This document shows positions 1 through 11,004 of a DNA stretch of 64,000 nucleotides, piece by piece. The translations under genes and the position numbers were made by a program. Each line of letters starts with the position of its first letter. Positions within the stretch are counted from its first letter, which is position 1. The DNA is from Dermacentor variabilis. Lineage: Eukaryota; Arthropoda; Arachnida; Ixodida; Ixodidae. The notes below the pieces were generated by a model. That model was not told where the DNA came from, made no database searches, and saw only the letters and a list, made by a program, of their open reading frames with translations. The stretch is from positions 204,013,729 to 204,077,728 of the forward strand of contig NC_134568.1 in the NCBI RefSeq assembly GCF_050947875.1, in the 5' to 3' direction.

Positions 1-371
1 CCCGGAAATTGTGCAGCTGCTACAGACACACCAAGAGAATACGACCAACGTTTGAATACGGCTACCTCGCTCCCTATAACTAGATTTGGAAAACGTTTTA
101 TATTAAGAGAAATGAAATATGTAGGCCTACTTGAAGAAAGCTGCTACGCTGGAATTGTTCGTAAGAGCAAAGTCGACCCAGTCCTGATGCCGGACATAGT
201 ATTACAAGGACCCCGGTATTACCGAAAACGGCCACCCAATGGAAAAGGGTGCTTACAAATGAAAAGCTCTATGAATTTTGCGGGACAAATCCACAAAGCT
301 TGTTGTTCGTAAGTGCTTTACTTCATTGATCGGCCGTCTTCGTTAATGATATCTCTCGCATCAAGATTGGT
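1..371. other. Unassigned left edge
   Basis: No domain, tRNA or repeat family is recognised here. A + strand open frame of 86 codons (52-312) has no features I can assign and no neighbouring splice signals that would make it convincing. It is probably chance. Confidence 0.3.
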
Positions 372-480
372 TGACATTTTCTCTTACGAACAACTCTAAC
401 ATAAGAGCTTTTTTTTTGTGAATACGGGCCCAGGGCCTGTATTCACTAAGTACTTACGGTAAAGGTGTTCGCAAGGCCAG
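372..480. repeat. Head-to-head termini of a MITE-like repeat
   Basis: Two similar ends meet head to head near 427-431: a GGCC-flanked GTATTCAC terminus reads outward on each side (GTGAATAC...GGCC and GGCCTGTATTCAC). The arms continue with related sequence (CTTACGAACA-like on the left, the complement of CTTGCGAACA on the right). Related termini with a GAATTCACTAAG motif occur near 43967 and in inverse near 51210-51232. I infer a nonautonomous DNA transposon family; the internal structure is decayed. Confidence 0.4.
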
Positions 481-637
481 ATGGGAGCCAATCGTGAGCA
501 CGGGGACTCGCGAGCACATGCGCGCGCACCACTTTCCTTTACACCAAATAAGCAGGAATGAAATGGCCAAAGTTATGGCATTTTATCAACGGCTTCTCTA
601 AAGGTTCGGTTCACATAATTATATTCCTAGATATGTA

Positions 638-878
638 CAGTGCTCAGCGAATGAAACGCGATACTCGGACAGTATGGCTGCCGGTGATTCTTGCGCCACC
701 GTTGAGCGCTGGGTGATCACTGAGGGGGCGCAATTGCGTCACGACGCATCGGAAAGGACTCTCGTGTTGATGTGACACGAAACTGCATCAGCTCAATGTT
801 CCCAGCGTCCAACTGTGGCTGAAAAAAAGTGTCGGGCGCCATGCTGTCTGAGTATCGCGTTTTAATCGCTGAGCACTG
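638..878. mobile_element. Tc1-type MITE, 241 bp
   Basis: Long terminal inverted repeats of about 40 bp start with CAGTGCTCAGCGA on the left, and the complement of that sequence is at the right end. Both ends are flanked by TA (636-637 and 879-880), the Tc1/mariner target duplication. The arms share GATACTC and GACAG blocks with only a few mismatches. The 160-bp core has no coding capacity for a transposase, so mobilisation would have depended on an autonomous relative. This is a nonautonomous deletion derivative. Confidence 0.75.
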
Positions 879-880
879 TA

Positions 881-1685
881 CCTTGGATCTGCATAATTTT
901 TGCCTCGCCGGTTACACGCCCTGTATATGAAGCTGAGTTCCTGGCACTGGTGGTTCGAAACCGGCAGCACTCGCAATCCGATGTTTCCAACGAAACTCTG
1001 CGGGAATTTTGTAATGCTTCTAATGCGGTTCCTTACGTCTTCGCACTTTGTAAGTGGTCCGTGCTTTAGTTTTCTTCAAAAATCACTTCAGGGAACTCTG
1101 GCGCTGCGATCGTTCAGCCACCACGGGAATAATGGTTAGTATTGGGTTAGATCTTCGTCCTTCTGGCTTCAGACGTTCTTTTGGGTTTCTTTACCACGCT
1201 TTATGTGATATTATTAGCAGAAATCTTGAAGCAATCTATACTTTTCTAAATGCAGAAGGCAATAAGACTCTGCGAACATGCATACTCGTTGCTAATTGCA
1301 ACGATTTTGTCTATCGAGGGCTACGTCCGTGGCCTAACCGAAGCGCGCCGAGCACCTCAACGCGTGGACTTGCCCGCAGGAAATTCTTAAGGATATGCTA
1401 TTCCGCCTGTCGCCGCCTGCGTCCGTGGCGTAATAATTACCAATATCGGGCTTCTGCGCTAGAGCTGCGCTAGAAGCTGAAGGAGCGCAGAAAAAGCCTA
1501 TCAGGACAAAAAAGGACCTTATCTACGTAACGTAATGGGTGCATTTCACAATTTCAGTGAGTGGAACGTTCATGTGTATTATATATATGTGATAAGATAT
1601 GGGACGAAGGGCTGCAAATAAATCTAAATCTGATACACGTAAATATACGCAGCTTGAAAAAAAGAATGGGATCAGTTATGTTTAT
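881..1685. other. Unassigned sequence
   Basis: Open frames at 900-1139 and 1054-1473 (+) have no recognisable motif. Sequence just before the LINE endonuclease fragment (from about 1600) may be a decayed upstream part of that LINE, but I cannot align it by eye. Confidence 0.25.
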
Positions 1686-1689
1686 GTCT

Positions 1690-2113
1690 CCAAGGAGCAG
1701 TTCTTCCGAGTGACCTCATTGTTTTAACTGAAGTTAATGTAAACGTGTCTTCGAACAATATGTATACCTTGAATGGTTATACTAGGTATGCGTGGTGCAG
1801 GGAAAAAATGAAAGGTGGAGGTGTTGTGTTCATTCATGATGACTTGATATCGAATAATATATAAGTAAGCTTAAACGATACAGAAGTAGCGTGACTTAAA
1901 AAAAAAAGATGTGGATTATATGTTATGTGCGATATATAGGCCTCCTAATATGAACACCGATGGCTTTCTAGACGAACTAAGCTTATTTTTTTCGAAACGC
2001 ATGAATAAATCGCGGTTACTTTTAGTTGGAGACATCAACATAGACGCAATGAAGGAATCTAGTCGAGTTGAAACGGATTATCTCAAATTATTAGCAGAAT
2101 TTGGCCTAGAGAA
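1690..2113 (+). pseudogene. LINE endonuclease (APE type) fragment
   Basis: The frame opening near 1710 reads LTEVNVN, GYTRYAWCR and GGGVVFIHDDL, and after a shift near 1860 continues from 1911 with AIYRPPN and LLVGDINID. These match the apurinic-like endonuclease of Jockey/CR1-superfamily LINEs, which nicks target DNA to prime reverse transcription: the E of LTE, the Y of YRPP and the GD.N block are hallmark positions. The fragment stops where foreign GC-rich repeat sequence begins at about 2114. The downstream part of the same LINE resumes near 5290. Not functional. Confidence 0.75.
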
Positions 2114-3892
2114 CAGGGGTGTAGCCAGGAAGGAAGAGGGGAGGGGGGCTTATGGGGCTTCTGCCCCTCCCGGAATGTTTTCGTGTTGTCATACACCGCT
2201 GATCAAAACAACCCCCGGCGCCGGAAATCGTTCTGAATTTTGTCTAGAATGTCTATTTCATGTGCGAAAAGATATTTCAGCGCGAACATTGCAAACTCGT
2301 GCCGGATTTTGCGGCAACGCCCATGCACCAGCAGTCACATGACGCAAGGAACCCCATCCGAGCACAACGTTTCAAGGGCGCTTTGATGGCGAGCGGGCTT
2401 GTCGCGGCATCTCGCGGATGCCGCGGAATCTACGGAGGACAGGATTTCAATTCCGAGGCCCCCCCATTGTGGGTATAAAGTTCTTATAAACTTTGATGCC
2501 AAAAGTGCAGTGACATTTCCAAAGTCGTGCTTTAGATTTTCAATTCCGGAACTTTGTGGGTTTAATGTTGTTATAAACATTTGACGCCAAAGCTGCATTG
2601 GCTTAGAAGTTGACAAAGCACTCGGCGAGGTTCGATGAGGCGAAGCATTGTGGTGCTTCATCTGTGCCGTCATGTCCCAGAAAATATACCAACATTTTTT
2701 TCACCTGTGCCAAAGCATTCATGTCAAGACACTAAAACTAGCAGAGGTAACTACTTCATTTATTTTTCCTACTTTGACTTTTATTCGCGAGGACACATTG
2801 AGCCTCTTCAATTTTCTTGTTCTCGCTACCCGCGAGCTGCCAGAGCCAGCCAGAGCGCGTGCGTTTTTCTCGTGTTGCCCCGACCACCGCGCAGCGCACT
2901 TCGGTGCGCGTTCGTTTTCCTCTGCCCGAGTGGATTTTCGCCTGGCAGAGTTTTGGACTCTTTCTGACTATCAGACGAGACAAAGAAACAATGGTCGGTC
3001 GCCAACATCACTGTGGAGACTCGACTGATTGCAACGCGTTCGCATGAGCGCAACCTCTCCGCAAAGTCTTGTCTCACCGGTGTAGGATACCGAGCAGTAT
3101 GCGTATGTTTCTCTGTGGACCAAGCGCCTCACGTTTTCTTCGATATTCCTTCGGTAGCCACATTATAGGTCCCCAAAGAAGGCGTTCGATTGTGGCCAAC
3201 ACGGCTTCCTTTACGTTTACTTTTTTTTTTCATTTTGATGCTCCTGCCCCGCAAAAGAAAATGAAAAGACATTGTTGCGGCGCAGTGAATTGTCGTATGG
3301 TGGAACTTCGATTTTGTTACTTCTTTTGCGGAAAGTAATGGCCCACGGGACGCTTCATTTGCGGTGTACTCGTATTATATTATTGCGATATCAATTATAT
3401 GGAAATTCTAGGCGCATTCCTGCCGTCGCCGTCGCCCTCATGTTCCCTATAAAGTCCTATGCGATAAAATCGTGACAGTGCGCCTCATGCTGTATGTGCG
3501 AGTGATAGGGTAGGGGGGGGTGGCATGAGCGAGCCGACGATGGTGGCTCGGTCTTGTGTGCGCAAGGGAGAAAAGCGGAGAGGAAGCGCGCCGCCTTCCG
3601 TCGCGTGATGCATCAGGGGGAATAGAGGGAGGCGGGGAGGGGGGCCTTAGGATTTTTTAATTTGTGAATCTGTATTGTACAAAATGTTTATTTGCCTTGT
3701 TTAACGCATTATATACACTGACTTTTTTTAGATACGTGGATTTATTGGATACTTGTACGTATACTTAAATATCTTGTTGCGAGGTTTTGTGTCTACGTGC
3801 AGTCAACTTTGTTTCCAGTGACACTTTTTTTTGCTCTTTATCAAGCTGTATCTTCGCATTTGTATATTCCATTACTTCTTCGCATTTCTAAT
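2114..3892. repeat. Anonymous repeat block inserted in the LINE
   Basis: The block begins with a GGGGTGTAGCCAGG-like terminus followed by G-rich sequence. Similar G/C-rich starts occur near 33300-33380 in the other orientation. No ORF here looks coding. The block separates the endonuclease fragment from the mariner element, so it holds one or more insertions whose exact ends I cannot define. Confidence 0.4.
3377..3640 (+). repeat. GC-rich dispersed repeat, TATTGCGATA family
   Basis: The sequence starts with ATTGCGATATCAATTATATGG and continues with CGCATTC.TGCCGTCGCC and CCTATAAAGTCC blocks. The same order of blocks is seen at 37617-37740 (+) and in reverse at about 35020-35615. Three dispersed copies in one window show that this is a repeat rather than a gene. 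No terminal inverted repeats or coding capacity were found. Class unknown. Confidence 0.6.
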
Positions 3893-3894
3893 GT

Positions 3895-5195
3895 ACGAGG
3901 GCGAATCAAATGAAAGTGAGCCAACCAATCCCGCGCAATAATGGTACGGTTCCTTATCTGCGAGGCATGCGTGTAGCACACAGATAACCCTAATGTACAA
4001 AAGTGACACGCAGGTGTGAGGATAAATGTTCTTCAACGCTCTCATATACTGGGTAGAACATGGTTGCGTGACATAATCGATACTCCGAAAGTTGAACAGT
4101 GTGGTGTCCTGAGGTTTTTGAGACCTATAGGCGTTTACCAAAAAGAAATTAGACGCCGTATGGCTGCTTTGTACGTTGAACATTGCATTTCATTGGCCAC
4201 TGTGAAACGTTAAACAAACGGTTCAAAGGACGTGAAAGTTGCAAAAACGATCCAAGAGCGGCCCAAAGCCACCGTGCAATCACCCCCATCAAAAATGCAA
4301 AGGTTGATGAGCTGATGAGACAAGAACGGAGGATAAGCGTCGATGAACTGTCAGAGCGTGTGAACATCAGTCACTGTTCGGTTCATGCCATAATTCATGA
4401 ACATCTCGGTTATCGGCTCTTGTGTGCGCAATGGATGCCCGAGATTTTGAACCACCGCCAGAACACGAGGTTCGGCGCTGCCTTGACTCCTCTGTTCCGG
4501 TATCACAGTCAGGGTGATGACTTCTTGTCTGCAATTGTGGTCGGGGACGAACCATGGGGCCACTACTATGCGCCTGAAACACAACGGCAACGCTTACAGT
4601 GGAAACATTCGTATTCACCACCCCACAAGAAAGCAAAGGCCGTCGTTTCCGCCGGAAAGGTGTTGACCTTTTTCTTTCTTTCTTTTTTTGATCGTCAGGG
4701 ACCATTACTGATAGAATTTGCTAAATCTCGAGACTATATATTATTTCCGATATTGTGAAACGCCCGATCGGCGGTGTGTCGCAATCAAGAACAAAAGACG
4801 GAAAATTTACGAATGTTGCCATCTTGCTCCACGACAATGCCCGTCCCCACGTCGCTAATGTGGTTAACACAAATCTGGCAAAGTTCAAGTTGGAAACGCT
4901 GCAGCATCCGCCATATAGCCCAAACCTGTCGCCTTGCGACTTCCACATCCTGGGGCAACTGAACAAACAGCTCAAGCTTACGTTGCAGCTTGGCCGCCCC
5001 TCAGCCCCCATCCACCCGAACGAAATTTCTGGCTACGCCGCTGCTACAGAGTGTAATTGAAGATTACGCTAAGCAGGAATTTCGAGGCTGGAAAATTACA
5101 AGATTCTGCATTGATCATATTATGGTCCAATTTGCAAATGAATGCTATGCTTCTGGTATCATAAAAAATTAGTGGATCACTTCTTTGTGTCCATC
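3895..5195 (+). mobile_element. Mariner-family DNA transposon (decayed)
   Basis: The left terminus CGAGGGCGAATCAAATGAAA lies beside a TA and is followed by AGTGAGCC. A degraded complement (TGGATCACTT and onward) follows the transposase near 5172-5195. Between them lies a DD34D transposase broken by several shifts. Length of about 1.3 kb is normal for mariner. It lies inside the gap of the CR1-like LINE, so it arrived after that LINE. Confidence 0.75.
4063..5172 (+). pseudogene. Mariner transposase, DD34D, frameshifted
   Basis: Mariner transposase cuts and pastes the element at TA sites. The N-terminal helix-turn-helix region is visible (VDELMRQERRISVDELSER, then VNISHCSVHAIIHEHLGYR). The first catalytic Asp lies in VGDEPWGHYY (about 4540), the second in LLHDNARPHV (about 4830) and the third in YSPNLSPCDFH (about 4935). 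I count exactly 34 residues between the second and third, the mariner DD34D signature. The protein is spread over at least three frames (4016-4213, 4183-4758, 4755-5060, 4990-5172), so no full product can be made. A T-rich insertion near 4670-4690 marks one of the shifts. Confidence 0.8.
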
Positions 5196-5289
5196 ATGAT
5201 GATGACGGATAAACACATTGAAATTTGTGTTCACATTACTACAAAAAAAAAAGGTATTACATAACAACGTAGTAAATATATATATATTC

Positions 5290-6021
5290 AAAATTTTGAT
5301 TGGACGTCCCCGTTACGACTTGGTCACATAAGTTTGTACGAGAAAATAACAAAAATATTGTGAAATATTTATCTGATGTCAACGAAAGGAGTAAAGATTA
5401 AAATAAGAAACGCTGACAATAAAGGGACGACTGAAGAGCTAGTTCACTTATGTTATCTGAAACATGAAACTTGGCAAAACTGCACAAAAGACCCAGAAAA
5501 TTCTTCACACAGAGATGAATACAGATAATTAAGAAACCTTGTAACCGCAAAAATTCAGCGAACTAAACGAACTTACCTCGTGTGGCAGTTTACTTTTTAA
5601 AAATGATAAAAAAACTTCGGAAATGGTGAACGAAATAATGGGCAGATCCAAGAAGGCGTCTATTGACAACGCAGTAAAAAAAAACTTTCCCGGGGAAAAT
5701 TTTCACATTTTATGGGATAAATTTAATACGACCTTCAAAAGTGTAGCAGCAGAACTGAGACGTATGAACGCTGATAAAGAAACCACGTATCGGCCGAAAC
5801 GTTGTGCGGATTCTGCGTATTTGCCGCCTATTTCTGAATGTGATCTATAAGCTCTGTGCCAGATGGAAAACCACAAACCGCCTGGGTATGATAAAATTCG
5901 CTTTAGAGATCTGTTCTACAACTTTAATAGGCTAAAGGAAGTTATCCTTAAAATACTAAATGAATATTCGAAACGGGTGAAATACCGGATGAACTAAAGG
6001 TATCCATAGTAAGACCATCAT
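5290..6021 (+). pseudogene. CR1-type LINE: linker region and start of RT
   Basis: After the mariner element the LINE resumes. The frame shows the basic endonuclease-RT linker (LVHLCYLKHETWQNCTKDPE, then RRMNADKETTYRPKRCADSA at about 5758) and the start of the RT domain with an NHKPPGYDKI block (about 5870), followed by SIVRPS at the edge of the RTE insertion. An uninterrupted stretch runs 5623-5850. Other parts carry stops and a shift. It is the same element as 1690-2113 and 8903-10460. Confidence 0.7.
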
Positions 6022-8893
6022 GTCATCATCATCATCATCATCATCATCATCAGCCTGGTTACGCCCACTGCAGGGCAAAGGCCTCTCCCACACTTCTCCA
6101 ACTATCCCGGTCATGTACTAAATGTGGCCATGTTGTCCCTGCAAACTTCTTAATCTCATCCGCCCACCTAACTTTCTGCCGCCCTCTGCTACGCTTCCCT
6201 TCCCTTGGAATCCATTCCGTAACTCTTAATGACCATCGGTTATCTTCCCTCCTCATTACGTGTCCTGCCCATGCCCATTTCTTTTTCTTGATTTCAACTA
6301 AGATATCATTAACTCGCGCTTGTTCCCTCACCCAATCTGCTCTTTCCTTATCCCTTAACGTTACACCTATCATTCTTCTTTCCATAGCTCCTTGCGTCGT
6401 CCTCAATTTAAGTAGAACCCTTTTCGTAATCCTCCAGGTTTCTGCCCCGTACGTGAGTACTGGTAAGACATAGCTGTTATAAACTTCTCTCTTGAGGGAT
6501 AATGACAATCTGCTGTTCATGATCTGAGAATGCCTGCCAAACGCACCCCAGCCCATTCTTATTCTTCTGATTATTTCAGTCTCATGATCCGGATCCACAG
6601 TCACTATCTGTCCTAAGTAAATGTATTCCCTTATAACTTCCAGCGCCTCACTACCTATCGTAAACTGCTGTTCTCTTCCGAGACTGCTAAACATTACTTT
6701 AGTTTTCTGCAGCGTAATTTTTAGACCCACCCTTCGGCTTTGCCTCTCCAGGTCAGTGAGCATGCATTGCAGTTGGTCCCCTGAGTTACTAAGCAAGGCA
6801 ATATCATCAGCTAATCGCAAGTTGCTAAGGTATTCTCCATCAACTTTTATCCCCAATTCTTCCCAATCCAGGTCTCTGAATACCTCCTTTAAGCACGCTG
6901 TGAATAGCATTGGAGAGATCGTATCTCCCTGCCTGACGTCTTTCTTTATTGGGATGTCGTTGCTTTCTTTATGGAGGACTACGGTGGCTGTGGAGCCGCT
7001 ATAGATATCTTTCAGTATTTTTACATACGGCTCGTCTACACCCTGATTCCGCAATGCCTCCATAACTGCTGAGGTTTCGACTGAATCAAACGCTTTCTCG
7101 TAATCAATGAAAGCTATATATAAAGGTTGGTTATACACCGCACATTTTTCTATCACCTGATTGATAGCATGAATATGGTCTATTGTTGAGTAGCCTTTAC
7201 GGAATCCTGCCTGGTCCTTTGGTTGACGGAAGTCTAAGGTGTTCCTGATTCTATTTGCAATTACCTTAGTAAATACTTTGTAGGCAACGGACAGTAAGCT
7301 GATCGGTCTGTAATTTTTCAAGTCTTTGGCGTCCCCTTTCTCATGGATTAGGATTATGTTAGCGTTATTCCAAGATTCCGGTACGCTCGAAGTCATGAGG
7401 CATTGCGTATACAGGGTGCCAGTTTTTCTAGAACAATCTGCCAACCATCCTTCAACAAATCTGCGGTTACCTGATCCTCCCCAGCTGCCTTCCCCCTTTG
7501 CATAGCTCCCAAGGCTTTCTTTACTTCTTCCGCCGTTACTTGTGGGATTTCGAATTCCTCTAGACTATTCTGTCTTCCATTATCGTCGTGGGTACCACTG
7601 GTACTGTATAAATCTCTATAGAACTCCTCAGCCACTTGAACTATCTCATCCATATTAGTAATGATATTGCCGGCTTTGTCTCTTAACAGATGCATCTGAT
7701 TCTTGCCAATTCCTAGTTTCTTCTTCACTGCTTTTAGGCTTCCTCCGTTCCTGAGAGCATGTTCGATTCTATCCATATTATACTTCCTTATGTCAGCTGT
7801 CTTACGCTTGTTGATTAACTTCGAATGTTCTGCCAGTTCTATTCTAGCTTTAGGGTTAGAGGCTTTCATACATTGGAGTTTCTTGATTAGATCTTTCGTC
7901 TCCTGCGATAGCTTACTGGTATCCGGTCTAGCGGAGTTACCACCGACTTCTATTGCACACTCCTTAATGATGCCCACAAGATTGTCATTCATTGCTTCAA
8001 CACTAAGGGCCTCTTCCTGAGTTAAAGCCGAATACCTGTTCTGTAGCTTCATCTGGAATTCCTATATTTTCCCTCTTTCCGCTAACTTATTTATCGGTTT
8101 CTTATGCACCAGTTTCTTCCGTTCCCTCCTCGGGTCTAGGTTAATTCGAGTTCTTACCATCCTATGGTCACTGCAGCGCACCTTGCTGAGCACGTCCACA
8201 TCTTGTATGATACCAGGGTTAGCGCAGAGTATGAAGTCTATTTCATTTGTAGTCTCGCCGTTCGGGCTCCTCCACGTCCACTTTCGGCTATCCCGCTTGC
8301 GGAAGAAGGTATTCATTATCCGCATATTATTCTGTTCCGCAAACTCTACTAATAGCTCTCCCCTGCTATTCCTAGTGCCTATGCCATATTCCCCCACTGC
8401 CTTGTCTCCAGCCTGCTTCTTGCCTACCTAGGCATTGAAGTCGCCCATCATTATAGTGTATTTTTTCTTGACTTTACCCATCGCCGATTCCACGTCTTCA
8501 TAGAAGCTTTCGACTTCCTGGTCATCATGACTGGATGTAGGGGCGTAGACCTGTACAACCTTCATTTTGCCCCTCTTATTAAGTTTCACAACAAGACCTG
8601 CCACCCTCTCGTTAATGCTATAGAATTGCTGTATGTTACCAGCTATATTCTTATTAATCAGGAATCCGACTCCTAGTTCTCGTCTCTCCGCCAAACCCCG
8701 GTAGCACAGGACGTGCCCGCTTTTTAGCACTGTATATGCTTCTTTTGGCCTCCTAACTTCACTGAGCCCTATTATATCCCATTTACTGCCCTCTAATTCC
8801 TACAATAGCACTGCTAGACTCGCCTCACTAGATAACGTTCTAGTGTTAAACGTTGCCAGGTTCATATTCCAATGGCGGCCTGTCCGGCGGCCT
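6022..8893 (-). mobile_element. Nearly full-length RTE-clade LINE
   Basis: This 2872-bp element is inserted into the CR1-type LINE and flanked by the 9-bp direct repeat GACCATCAT (6013-6021 and 8894-8902). On the - strand it starts with a 28-base leader, then an ATG at 8863-8865, endonuclease, RT and a C-terminal Cys-free tail, and it ends in a run of TGATGA units (6022-6052). Removal of the insert restores the host LINE sequence through VRPSS...KK. A complete 5' end beside the duplication means it inserted without 5' truncation. A shorter relative on the + strand lies at 12890-14380 with 21033-21093, and 3' fragments lie at 39983-40203 and 50140-50490. Confidence 0.85.
6059..8865 (-). pseudogene. 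RTE endonuclease-reverse transcriptase ORF
   Basis: One ORF of about 935 codons would encode endonuclease and RT for target-primed reverse transcription. Visible landmarks: MNLATFNTRTLSS at the start, LSEVRR, VYAPTS, MMGDFNA and CSDHRMVRT for the endonuclease; KNYRPISLLSVAYKVF, AFIDYEKAFDSV (motif A), VRQGDTISPMLFTACL (motif B) and RLADDIALLS (motif C, LADD) for RT; and YLGQIVT and PVLTYGAETWRI for the thumb. The ORF is broken by in-frame stops at 8800-8802, 8428-8430 and 8062-8064 and by a single-base shift near 7410 (between KLAP and LYTQCL). These few lesions suggest moderate age. The longest intact part is 6059-7444. Confidence 0.85.
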
Positions 8894-8902
8894 GACCATC
8901 AT

Positions 8903-9544
8903 CTAAGAATGGCAAAAAGTGAGAGTGCGCAAACTACAGGTAAATCGCAATCTTAGCTCATATCATGGAAAAACACGTTGCGTCTACCATGCAATCATTC
9001 GGCGACAAGTTTTCTTGAAATAACACAGCGCAGTTTGTATCCACAAAGAAGACTCGGTTACACTGCTTGAAGAATTTGCGGATGTTATCACCAATGCATT
9101 CCAAAACAATCACGTAGTACTAGCACTATTCTTAGACCTGACCAAAGCATATTATAGAATAGACCACAATCGGTTGTAAGAAAATTTAAACTCCGTGGGC
9201 TTTCGGAATGAGTTTCACATATTCTTTAGTAATTACTTTAAAAATACAGTACAGTGTGTAAGACGTGGTGATCTTTATGGTGACTTTCAATCAATAAAAT
9301 ATGGGCGACGACAGGGTAGCGCGCTCGGACCATTGTTTTTCAACATATATGTATCTGATCTAGGTTTATTAAAAACTAACTCGAAGATGTTTCAATACGC
9401 AGACGATACAGCACTTGCCCTGGAAGTATCTGAATATGAAATAGAGAATCAAACCTTTCAGCAGGATATTAGCAAAGTGCTAGACTGGTTTTCAGAAAAT
9501 GCAATATCTGTAAATCGCGAAAAAACAAAGATATGTTTCAGAAA
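8903..9544 (+). pseudogene. CR1-type LINE: RT motifs A to C
   Basis: After the RTE insertion the LINE RT continues. Motif A is seen as LALFLDLTKAY (about 9120-9150). In the uninterrupted frame 9195-9617, motif B is GRRQGSALGPLFFNIYVSDL and motif C is MFQYADDTAL, followed by NREKTKICFR. YADD is the catalytic Asp pair. The + strand frame ends at 9536-9544, where the tRNA-like repeat is inserted; codons printed after that point belong to the insert. Upstream of motif A there are stops and shifts, so this is a dead copy. Confidence 0.8.
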
Positions 9545-10162
9545 TCATAAGAAGCCAACAAATACTGACACCAAGGACAACATAGGAGAAATTACTTGTG
9601 CTTATAAACGAAAATAAAGAAACGATAAATTAATGGAAACTAAAGTGGATGAAAAGACAACTTACCGCAGGTGGGAACCGAACCCACAACCTTCGCATTT
9701 CGCGTGCGATGCTCTACCAATTGAGCTACTGCAGCGCCGTTTCCCCATCCACTTTCTTGGGTATTTATGTTTCCAAGTAGAACCCTGGGAGTGGTAGCCA
9801 GCGCCACCACTCAGACTTTGGCGGCGGACGTGACACATCCTTTCTGCCACAGGCGTCACGAGAACGTTATCTTTTTGGCTGAAGGCAACCGGTCAATAAA
9901 CCCACACATGCTACCTGAAGGCATCAATGTTGCCGGATTCGAGACCCCCGTTTTGTAATAAACGAGAAGAAAGGGGGTTACCCGAGGGGCCCGTTTTTTA
10001 TTAGTCATATCATCAGAAGCCAACAAACACAGACACCGAGGACAACATAGGTGAAATAACTTGTGCCTAATAAATGAAATAAAGAAACGATAAAGTAATG
10101 GAAATGAAAGTGGATGAAAAAACAACTTGCCGCAGGTGGGGAACGATCCCACAACCTTCGCA
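9545..10162 (-). repeat. tRNA-like repeat, about 1.3 tandem units
   Basis: A unit of about 465 bp starting AGAAGCCAACAAA is followed by a second, truncated copy beginning near 10016; the shared 150 bp is about 90 percent identical. Each unit carries a tRNA-like segment read on the - strand, complete in the first copy. The 618-bp insert is flanked by the 9-bp repeat TTTCAGAAA (9536-9544, 10163-10171), and its removal restores the LINE frame as CFRKPHK. A dimeric unit moved as one piece by a process making 9-bp duplications, which suggests LINE-assisted retroposition. I believe this repeat is common in ticks but do not know a name for it. Confidence 0.65.
9665..9737 (-). other. tRNA-like sequence within a repeat
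   Basis: On the - strand the sequence folds as a tRNA: a 7-bp acceptor with wobble pairs, D stem GCTC/GAGC, anticodon stem TCGCA/TGCGA around loop CGCGAAA, and T stem GTGGG/CCCAC around TTCGGTT. Position 33 of the loop would be G instead of the usual U, and a second truncated copy follows within 500 bp. Both facts argue for a tRNA-derived repeat with internal pol III promoter boxes rather than a working tRNA gene. Confidence 0.6.
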
Positions 10163-10460
10163 TTTCAGAAAGCCGCACAAGAATATTTCTCTGCCTTCAT
10201 ACCTGCACGGTTCGAGGTGTTCCCCATTTAGGTGCCTGGTTTTAGGGTACGAACCAGTTAAGTACCTGGGTGTTCTTTTTGACCAACACGTTAGATGGAT
10301 TGAGCATGTTACCTATCTATCTGAAAGGATAAGGGCCGCTGCGGCAATGTTGTACAACTTGTGAGGGGAAACCCCACTGAATTTGCGAATAACCATATAC
10401 AACGCATTAGTTGAATCTGCATTTATGTATGCGATAACATTAGGCAGATTTAGAATAGGG
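10163..10460 (+). pseudogene. CR1-type LINE: RT thumb region
   Basis: The LINE resumes with FRKPHKNISLPSY, then KYLGVLFDQHVRWIEHV, LSERIRAAAAMLYNL and, after a stop, LRITIYNALVESAFMYA. These match the YLGV...H...RI...M..L and Y..LV.S...Y blocks that follow motif C in LINE RTs. Similarity stops near 10450. Nonfunctional. Confidence 0.75.
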
Positions 10461-11003
10461 TTTGTCGCCTTACGCACGTTAACCGTAAGCACCTTTGCGG
10501 GACGCTACGTAGCGCACCCTTTCAAGTATTTTAGTTTACCGTGCGGAAAGGAAAACGTAAAGAAGACGTTACAAAACAGGGCGCCGTCTGGTGCTTCATG
10601 CACAACGTATCCAAGGCAAGACGATCCATTAGAAACCATCCTGCTGTTGCTATGCGGATGCGTCTCGTTGGCCTACGGGTGCCAGAATCGCCGAACGATC
10701 TCAAAAAATGGACGCGCTATGCGCTCATAACTAACCTTTCAGGTTAGCTTAGAGAAATCGAAAGCTCATTACAATAGTTACTGGCGATCACCGCGAGTGA
10801 GAGCGTAGCCATCACGAGAATTCACGCTGAAGCGGGAGCCATGGGTGCCGCCATCTTCGACAACGCTATTTCTTAGCGTCCGTAAACATTACGAACGTTA
10901 AACTCGCAAAATAATGTAGGTTATCATAGCGCACGTAAACAACAGAAAACCAATAACGTTCGGAGCATGCGTAGTGAGGACGACGCAATTTCTTTAAGTA
11001 CGT
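10461..11003. other. Insertion of unknown type inside the LINE
   Basis: This stretch does not continue the LINE protein, which picks up again at about 11005. It has ACGTTAAC-like sequence near its left part and the complement-like GAACGTTAA near 10890-10900, which may be remains of inverted ends. No duplication could be defined. Open frames 10383-10730 and 10541-10747 mix LINE and insert sequence. Confidence 0.35.
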
Positions 11004-11004
11004 A

